Part shown: piece by piece, positions 14,328 through 19,548 of the stretch | How positions within the stretch are numbered: the first letter of the stretch is position 1 | Layout of the letters: each line of letters starts with the position of its first letter | Assembly (NCBI GenBank): GCA_937926875.1 | Contig: CALBAX010000081.1 | Location: 1 to 19,548 of the forward strand | Direction of reading: 5' to 3' | Length of the DNA stretch: 19,548 bases | Origin: an uncultured Desulfovibrio sp. | GTDB taxonomy: Bacteria > Desulfobacterota > Desulfovibrionia > Desulfovibrionales > Desulfovibrionaceae | The notes under the pieces: generated by a model | The model's database searches: none | Told to the model about the DNA's origin: nothing | The model's input: only the letters and a program-made list of their open reading frames with translations | Program-made: the position numbers and the translations under genes

Positions 14328-15254
14328 ATGACCGAACAGACTTCCACCGCCGCACGCAAAGCGGCGCCGCTGCCCCAGCTGGACGGCGTCTTGGTGCTCA
14401 ACAAGCCTTCCGGCCCCACGTCGGCCCGCTGCCTCTCGGCGCTCAAGCGCTTGGGCCAGCGCAAGGTAGGCCACGCGGGCACCCTGGATCCCATGGCTTC
14501 CGGCGTGCTGCTGGTGCTGCTGGGGCAGGGCACCAAGATTGCCTCGCACCTGTTGGCTGACGGCGGCAAGGTCTACAGCGGCCAGCTGCGCCTGGGCCTC
14601 ACCACCGATACCTGGGACATCCAGGGCGAGGTGCTGGCGGAATCCCCGTGGCAGCAGGTGACCGAAGCCGATGTGCGTGCTGAAGTGGCCCACTGGCTGA
14701 CCCTGCACGAGCAGGAAGTGCCCGCCTATTCCGCGGCCAAGCACGAGGGCCAGTCCCTCTACAAGCTGGCGCGCAAGGGCAAGGAAGTGCCCAAAAAGGT
14801 CAAACGCATGGAAATTTCGCAAGCGGACGTGCTCGAGGTCGAGCTGCCGTTTGTACGCTTTCGGGTCGCATGCAGTTCCGGCACCTATATACGCTCCCTG
14901 GCCCACAGCTTGGGGATGCGACTGGGATGCGGAGCCGTGCTCACGGAACTGACCCGGGAGTACAGTCACCCCTTCGGTCTCGAAGTGGCCTGCGGACTGG
15001 ACGAACTGTCGGCCGATCCGGGCCTGCTGGTGAAGCACCTGCGCCCCCTTGCCGAGGCGCTGCCCCACTGGCCGGTGCTGGAGCTGGACGAAGCCGCCGA
15101 GGCCCGCATCCGTAACGGCATGGCCATCCCCTGCCGCGACGATGTGGGCGACAAGGCGCTTTTGCAGCGTCAGGGCATGCCCCTGGCTCTGGCCCGCCGT
15201 TCCGAAACGCCCCAGGGGCCCTGCTGGACCGTGCTGCGGGGCCTCTGGAATTAA
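14328..15254 (+). CDS. truB: tRNA pseudouridine(55) synthase
   Basis: A 308-residue TruB that isomerises U55 in the T-loop of tRNAs. The catalytic Asp54 lies in GHAGTLDPMASGVL. DGVLVLNKPSGPTS (19-32), KVYSGQLRLG, the substrate-binding SSGTYIRSLAHSLG and a C-terminal PUA-like region are present. The ATG at 14328 has no Shine-Dalgarno sequence, and the frame is open far upstream with no family similarity. The strong promoter at 14287-14315 would start the mRNA only a few bases before this ATG. It heads the truB-rpsO-pnp run; rpsO begins 25 bases after its stop. Confidence 0.94.
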   Translation: MTEQTSTAARKAAPLPQLDGVLVLNKPSGPTSARCLSALKRLGQRKVGHAGTLDPMASGVLLVLLGQGTKIASHLLADGGKVYSGQLRLGLTTDTWDIQGEVLAESPWQQVTEADVRAEVAHWLTLHEQEVPAYSAAKHEGQSLYKLARKGKEVPKKVKRMEISQADVLEVELPFVRFRVACSSGTYIRSLAHSLGMRLGCGAVLTELTREYSHPFGLEVACGLDELSADPGLLVKHLRPLAEALPHWPVLELDEAAEARIRNGMAIPCRDDVGDKALLQRQGMPLALARRSETPQGPCWTVLRGLWN

Positions 15255-15279
15255 CTTACATCCGTAAAGGAGAACTGCT

Positions 15280-15549
15280 GTGGCTATGGACGCTGAACAG
15301 AAGAAAGTGGTTATCGACGCTCACGCCAAACACGAAGGCGACACCGGCTCCCCGGAAGTGCAGGTGGCCCTGCTGACCGCCCGCATCGAAGGCCTGACCG
15401 GTCACTTCAAGGTGCACAAGAAGGACTTCCACTCCCGCACCGGTCTGCTGAAGCTGGTCGGCCAGCGCCGCAAGCTGCTGAACTACCTGAAGAAAAAGGA
15501 CATTCAGCGTTACCGTGCGCTGATCGCCAAGCTCGGCCTGCGCAAGTAA
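15280..15549 (+). CDS. rpsO: 30S ribosomal protein S15
   Basis: An 89-residue S15, the normal family length, starting at GTG. AAAGGAG at 15266-15272 is seven bases from this GTG but thirteen from the ATG at 15286. Motifs are DTGSPEVQVALLTARI, GHFKVHKKDFHSRTGLL and QRRKLLNYLKKKD, which bind 16S rRNA. In E. coli S15 represses its own translation through its mRNA leader; no pseudoknot was worked out here. pnp follows, as in many bacteria. Confidence 0.97.
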   Translation: MAMDAEQKKVVIDAHAKHEGDTGSPEVQVALLTARIEGLTGHFKVHKKDFHSRTGLLKLVGQRRKLLNYLKKKDIQRYRALIAKLGLRK

Positions 15550-15564
15550 TGACGATGGTTTGAG

Positions 15565-15589
15565 AGGGGGGGCCAAGCCCCCCCTTTTT
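15565..15589 (+). terminator. Terminator between rpsO and pnp
   Basis: Seven G (15566-15572) pair with seven C (15578-15584) around a 5-base loop, followed by five T. It would leave pnp dependent on read-through or its own promoter, as in E. coli. Confidence 0.85.
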
Positions 15590-15721
15590 GCAATCCTCAC
15601 CTCACGACAACATCTAGCAGGAAGGGGGGTCCGGGAAGACCGGGCAGCACCCGTGGCCCCAGGCCGCACAGCGGGGCGCTGTTGCCCGCTTTTGCCGGAA
15701 TCCCCTTCATACGAGGTCCAC

Positions 15722-17974
15722 ATGAACCAGGATATTTTCAATCCTACCCGCGTCACGGCCACCGTGGGCGGCAAGGAGATCATTTTCGAGACCGGCCGTC
15801 TGGCCAACCAGGCTCACGGCGCCGTCTGGGTGCAGTGCGGCGGCACGGTGGTGCTGGTGACCGTCTGCTCCCAGCCTCTGGAGTTCGACAAGGGTTTCTT
15901 CCCCCTCACCGTGGAATATTCCGAAAAGATGTACGCCGCCGGCCGTATCCCCGGCAGCTTCTTCCGCCGCGAGATCGGCCGTCCCTCCGAGCGTGAGACC
16001 CTGGTCTCCCGCCTCATCGACCGTCCCATCCGTCCCCTGTTCCCCAAGGGCCTGAACGAAGACGTGCAGGTGCTGGCCAGCGTCATTTCCGCCGACCAGG
16101 AGAACGAGTCCGACGTGCTGGCCCTGACCGGCGCTTCCGCCGCCGTCATGCTCTCGCCCCTGCCCTTCGAAGGCCCTGTGGCCGGTGGCCGTATCGGCCG
16201 CATCGACGGTCAGTTCGTGCTCAACCCCACCTTTGAGGAGCAGGAGCGCAGCGACCTGAACATCGTGTTCGCCGCTTCCCGCGATGCCCTGACCATGGTG
16301 GAAGGCGAAGCCACCTTCGTGCCCGAAGACGTCATCATCGACGCTCTGGAATGGGGCCGCAAGGAGATCCAGCCGCTCATCGACGCCCAGCTCAAGCTGC
16401 GCGAACTGGCCGGCAAGGAAAAGATGCCCTTCACTCCCCACCAGGACGACCCGGTGCTGGTGGCCCGCGTGCAGGAACTGGCCCGCGAGGCCGGCATCGA
16501 AGAAGCCCTGCGCGTGCCCGAAAAGCTGGCCCGCAAGGACGCCCGCAAGGCCGTCAAGGACAAGGTCATGGAAGCCCTGCTCAATGACCCCGCCTGGGCC
16601 GAGAGCGAAGCCCTGAAGGAAGTGGGCGAGATCATCGGCGACCTGGAAAAGAAGATCGTGCGTGCCCGCATCGTCAACGAAGGCGTGCGCATCGACGGTC
16701 GCGACACCAAGACCGTGCGTCCCATCCAGATCCAGACCAGCGTGCTGCCCCGTGCCCATGGCTCGGCCATCTTCCGCCGCGGCGAGACCAAGTCCCTGGT
16801 GGTGACCACCCTGGGCTCCTCCACCGATGAACAGCGCATGGACAGCCTGAGCGGCGACGTGACCAAGCGCTTCATGCTGCACTACAACTTCCCGCCCTTC
16901 AGCGTGGGCGAAGTGAAGCCCGTGCGCGTCTCCCGTCGTGAGATCGGCCACGGCGCCCTGGCCGAGAAGTCCCTGCGTCCCGTCATGCCGTCCGACGCCG
17001 ACTTCCCCTTCACCGTGCGCGTGGTCTCCGAGACCGTGGAATCCAACGGCTCCTCTTCCATGGCCGCCGTGTGCGGCGGCTGCCTCTCCCTCATGGATGC
17101 GGGCATCCCCATCAGCGCCCCGGTGGCCGGTGTGGCCATGGGCCTGATCAAGGAAGGCGACAAGTTCATCGTGCTCACCGACATCCTGGGCGATGAAGAC
17201 GCCCTGGGCGACATGGACTTCAAGATCGCCGGTACTGCGGAAGGCGTCACCGGCGTGCAGATGGACATCAAGATCACCGGCCTGACCACCGACATCATGC
17301 GCCAGGCCATGCAGCAGGCCCACGAAGGCCGCCTGCACATCCTGGCCGAGATGGCCAAGGCCCTGCCCGAGCCGCGCAAGGAGCTGTCGCGCTACGCTCC
17401 CCAGCATGCCGAGATCTTCGTCAATCCTGACATCATCCGTCTGATCATCGGCCCCGGCGGCAAGAACATCAAGGCCATCACCACCGCCACCGGCGCTTCC
17501 GTGGACATCGAAGACTCCGGCCGCGTGTCCATCTTCGCCCCCACGGCCGACGCCCTGGAAAAGGCCCGCGAGATGGTCACCTACTATGACCAGCGTCCCG
17601 AACTGGGCAAGAACTACACCGCCAAGGTCAAGAAGATCATGGAGATCGGTGCCATCGTGGAAGTGCTGCCCAACGTGGAAGCCCTGGTGCATGTCTCCCA
17701 GCTGGACGTGAACCGCGTGGAACAGCCCGGCGATGTGGCCCGTCTGGGCGAAGACATGGTGGTCAAGGTCATCGAGATCAACGGTGACCGCATCCGCGCC
17801 AGCCGCAAGGCTGTGCTGCTGGAAGAACAGGGCCATCCCTGGAACCCCGAAGAGACCGCCCGTCCCCAGCGCGATCGCGGTGACCGCGGCAATCGTGGTG
17901 ACCGTGGCGATCGTGGCGGCCGTCGTGAGCGCGGCGACCGTGGTGACCGTGGCGGCAGGGGCGAGCGTCGTTAA
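15722..17974 (+). CDS. pnp: Polyribonucleotide nucleotidyltransferase (PNPase)
   Basis: A 750-residue 3'-5' phosphorolytic exoribonuclease. In order: the first RNase PH domain (about 10-145), a helical linker, the second RNase PH domain (about 320-545) with the catalytic region DILGDEDALGDMDFK, a KH domain with IIGPGGKNIK (about 575-584), and an S1 domain (about 628-697). The last 35 residues are almost wholly Arg, Gly, Asp and Glu in RGD/RGG-type repeats, encoded by a repetitive stretch at 17867-17971. GAGG at 15713-15716 sets the start at 15722. The next gene begins 15 bases after its stop. Confidence 0.96.
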   Translation: MNQDIFNPTRVTATVGGKEIIFETGRLANQAHGAVWVQCGGTVVLVTVCSQPLEFDKGFFPLTVEYSEKMYAAGRIPGSFFRREIGRPSERETLVSRLIDRPIRPLFPKGLNEDVQVLASVISADQENESDVLALTGASAAVMLSPLPFEGPVAGGRIGRIDGQFVLNPTFEEQERSDLNIVFAASRDALTMVEGEATFVPEDVIIDALEWGRKEIQPLIDAQLKLRELAGKEKMPFTPHQDDPVLVARVQELAREAGIEEALRVPEKLARKDARKAVKDKVMEALLNDPAWAESEALKEVGEIIGDLEKKIVRARIVNEGVRIDGRDTKTVRPIQIQTSVLPRAHGSAIFRRGETKSLVVTTLGSSTDEQRMDSLSGDVTKRFMLHYNFPPFSVGEVKPVRVSRREIGHGALAEKSLRPVMPSDADFPFTVRVVSETVESNGSSSMAAVCGGCLSLMDAGIPISAPVAGVAMGLIKEGDKFIVLTDILGDEDALGDMDFKIAGTAEGVTGVQMDIKITGLTTDIMRQAMQQAHEGRLHILAEMAKALPEPRKELSRYAPQHAEIFVNPDIIRLIIGPGGKNIKAITTATGASVDIEDSGRVSIFAPTADALEKAREMVTYYDQRPELGKNYTAKVKKIMEIGAIVEVLPNVEALVHVSQLDVNRVEQPGDVARLGEDMVVKVIEINGDRIRASRKAVLLEEQGHPWNPEETARPQRDRGDRGNRGDRGDRGGRRERGDRGDRGGRGERR
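17867..17971 (+). repeat. Imperfect tandem repeat encoding the Arg/Gly/Asp tail of PNPase
   Basis: Irregular 9-base units of the type CGTGGTGAC recur about ten times, coding RGD, RGN or RGG. Such short repeats can change length by slippage. Confidence 0.7.
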
Positions 17975-17989
17975 CCGGAGGCACGAGCC

Positions 17990-18979
17990 ATGACCAAGAA
18001 GAGCAAGGCCGAACAGGTCGAAGAAAAAGTGCAGGACGCTGCTCCCGCTGCCGGACAGGCGGAACAGCTGGAAGGCGCCGACGCTGCCCGCCAGCCCTCG
18101 GAAGAAGAGCTGAAGGCCATGCTGCGCGGCGAGAACCGCCAGCACGATGAGGCCCTGGGCGATGCCTGGGCCGTTCTGCTGGGCCAGAACCCCATGGCCA
18201 TCATGCCGCAGGTGGTGGGCACGGTGCTGCACGATGGCGGCACCCGCCCTGCCTGGCAGTGGAAGCGCAGCGGCAAGGAATATGTGCTCATGGCCTGGCC
18301 CAAGGACCAGCCGTCGCGGGCTGCCGTGCTCATGCAGGCTGGCGAAGGGGAAAAATTCAAGCCCCTGTCTGCCGTGCCTTTCCTGGAAGGTCTGCCCAAT
18401 GACCTGACCGTGGAAGACATCCACCCCTGGAGCCAGGGAGGCGGTGCCAACGTGGCCGTGAGCATGATCGAGGGCAAGAACCCCATGTGGTTCTATGATC
18501 CTCTGTATCTGCGCGACAAGGACGACTTGACCCCTGGCATCACGCAGACCTTCCTGCTGTCCGGTCTGGCCATCGCCCTGCGCAAGGCCCTGCTGGATGA
18601 CGTGAACATCACCCAGGGGCCCCAGTATGAAGCCTGGGCCGCCCAGTGGCTGGCCGAGAATCCCGGCAAGACCCGCCTGGACGTGCCGCCCCTGAAGATC
18701 TCCATGGCCGGCCGCCAGCTCATCATGCCCGGCCGCCGCTTTGCCGAGTACCAGGTGCGCACCAAGGTGGAGCGCGTGGACGACGTGAAGCTGGAAAAGA
18801 TGGACATCAAGGTCCTGTACGTGCGCTTCCCCTTCGACCAGCGCCCGGACATGGTGCTGCCGATCTATGCCAGCAAGATGGTCCTGCGGGATTACGAACC
18901 CCAGGAAGGCGACGAAGTGGACGCCTACGTCTGGCTGCAGGGCCGTGTCATCGACATGGATGAAAGCCCCGCGCAATAG
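17990..18979 (+). CDS. Unrecognised soluble protein downstream of pnp
   Basis: A 329-residue protein I cannot assign to a family. Residues 1-55 are rich in Lys, Glu, Ala and Gln and look disordered or coiled; the rest looks like a folded alpha/beta protein with no signal peptide or membrane segment. Notable stretches are HPWSQGGGANVAVSMIEGKNPMWFYDPLYLRDKDDL (its centre near 150-170) and a C-terminal region ending GDEVDAYVWLQGRVIDMDES. GGAGG at 17976-17980 precedes the ATG. It begins 15 bases after pnp and is followed by a terminator, so it is probably translated from pnp read-through. Its codon use matches its neighbours, so it looks native. Confidence 0.85.
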   Translation: MTKKSKAEQVEEKVQDAAPAAGQAEQLEGADAARQPSEEELKAMLRGENRQHDEALGDAWAVLLGQNPMAIMPQVVGTVLHDGGTRPAWQWKRSGKEYVLMAWPKDQPSRAAVLMQAGEGEKFKPLSAVPFLEGLPNDLTVEDIHPWSQGGGANVAVSMIEGKNPMWFYDPLYLRDKDDLTPGITQTFLLSGLAIALRKALLDDVNITQGPQYEAWAAQWLAENPGKTRLDVPPLKISMAGRQLIMPGRRFAEYQVRTKVERVDDVKLEKMDIKVLYVRFPFDQRPDMVLPIYASKMVLRDYEPQEGDEVDAYVWLQGRVIDMDESPAQ

Positions 18980-19002
18980 ATCCTGCCTTTTGGAAACTGA
19001 TG

Positions 19003-19034
19003 AAGGCGCCCTGCTGCAAGGCAGGGCGCCTTTT
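19003..19034 (+). terminator. Terminator after the pnp-downstream gene
   Basis: A 12-bp perfect stem (19003-19014 with 19021-19032) has a 6-base loop and ends in four T. Confidence 0.85.
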
Positions 19035-19217
19035 CATATGGCCGAAACTGTCCTGACATACTGTGACATCATCAAAAAAATCCATGTGTTCCAGTGATTC
19101 TGGAGTGCTTCGTCAACAAGGATGCACAGGTAGGGCATAAGAGGGGGAGCAAGTCCAGCCATGACGGCTGTCGACACCGTCAGGGTACGGGCTTGCCTGT
19201 GGCAGCAAGGGGACTTC

Positions 19218-19331
19218 ATGGCTGTGGTCGAGCGTCCCGGATTGCCGGAAGGGGCTCCATCCGTACTGTTCGGCTTTTGCCGGCTGCTCTTCTGTTGTTT
19301 GCAGGAGGCTTGTTTTTATATTGTATCATAA
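19218..19331 (+). CDS. Possible 37-residue peptide
   Basis: An ATG preceded by AAGGGG at five bases opens a 37-codon frame starting MAVVERPGLPEGAPS and ending in a Cys- and Phe-rich hydrophobic tail. Only the ribosome site and the hydrophobic tail support it; it may be chance. Confidence 0.15.
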   Translation: MAVVERPGLPEGAPSVLFGFCRLLFCCLQEACFYIVS

Positions 19332-19512
19332 TGTTTTTATTTGGTTTATCCATACTGTAAATAGATCGCATAAGAAATGTCATGGAATTCTTTACTTTTT
19401 CTGAGGGAAGAAGTATTGTCACAATCAGATGGTTGAAAAATAGAGCTGCACGACGCGGAAGCGCCTTTTTGACGGTCCGGGAACATTTTTTCGATTTTTT
19501 GCGGAAAGATGC

Positions 19513-19541
19513 TTGACGGTGGGGTCGAAAAGGCGCATAAA
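19513..19541 (+). promoter_or_regulatory. Strong promoter-like sequence at the right edge
   Basis: TTGACG, a 17-base spacer, then CATAAA. Transcription would start at the edge of the window and run right. A second TTGACGGT lies 44 bases upstream (19469). GCGCCTTTT (19461-19469) and AAAAGGCGC (19528-19536) form an inverted pair around it. The AT-rich tract upstream could serve as an UP element, so a stable-RNA or other highly expressed gene may follow; this is inferred. Confidence 0.5.
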
Positions 19542-19548
19542 GCCGTTC

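Larger units (their letters stand above)
18980..19548. other. Right-edge intergenic region
   Basis: 569 bases: a terminator at 19003-19034, an ordinary GC-rich part to about 19300, then an AT-rich stretch (about 19305-19440) unlike the rest of the window, and a strong promoter-like pair at 19513-19541. A 37-codon frame with a ribosome site (19218-19331) is the only coding candidate. Confidence 0.55.

Noticed and set aside
15707..18976. 1089-codon minus-strand open frame
   Set aside because: It is antisense to pnp and the next gene, with His/Gly/Leu-rich shadow composition.
19094..19360. 88-codon frame with a hydrophobic C-terminus
   Set aside because: GTG start with no ribosome site and no family features; the hydrophobic end comes from the T-rich DNA.

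Overview
The window looks like chromosomal DNA of a GC-rich deltaproteobacterial sulfate reducer, most likely a Desulfovibrio or close relative. This is inferred from the base composition, the truB-rpsO-pnp and rpmE-DUF1385-prfA gene orders, and the tungsten-type aldehyde:ferredoxin oxidoreductase with its own MoaD and ThiF/MoeB-like partners. No rRNA, tRNA or CRISPR array was seen.

Layout. (1) Bases 1-776 hold a serine site-specific recombinase on the minus strand. Four bases past its stop codon lies a 108-bp segment (centre to centre) bounded by two 26-bp imperfect palindromes in inverted orientation. The segment carries a good sigma70-type promoter pointing left, plus the start codon of a gene that runs off the left edge. 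This has the architecture of an invertible-promoter (phase-variation) switch and is the most interesting feature. (2) Bases 777-1464 are a long non-coding region with a terminator-like hairpin and short direct repeats. (3) Bases 1465-4492 (+) form an AOR-moaD-thiF operon ending at a clear terminator. A perfect 19-bp inverted repeat spans the moaD/thiF junction. (4) Bases 5024-8432 (-) form a yjbQ-(ybaL-like antiporter)-dinB cluster, with yjbQ and the antiporter overlapping by ATGA. (5) Bases 8603-9694 (+) encode a membrane-anchored SppA-type peptidase. (6) Bases 9884-10654 (-) encode a TlyA-type rRNA methyltransferase. (7) Bases 11124-13559 (+) encode ribosomal protein L31, a DUF1385 membrane protein and release factor 1. 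(8) Bases 13694-14002 (-) encode a small DUF4405-like membrane protein. (9) Bases 14328-18979 (+) encode TruB, ribosomal protein S15, PNPase with an Arg/Gly/Asp repeat tail, and an unrecognised soluble protein. (10) The last 500 bases are mostly non-coding, with an AT-rich stretch and a strong promoter-like sequence at the extreme right edge.

How the genes fit together. The AOR cluster is a dedicated pterin-enzyme module: AOR oxidises aldehydes (or reduces acids) with ferredoxin, and the MoaD/ThiF pair would supply cofactor sulfur. Most of the rest is translation and RNA housekeeping (L31, RF1, TlyA, TruB, S15, PNPase). The yjbQ-antiporter-dinB cluster looks like a loose stress or homeostasis operon. 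The recombinase switch at the left edge is the only accessory-looking part of the window.
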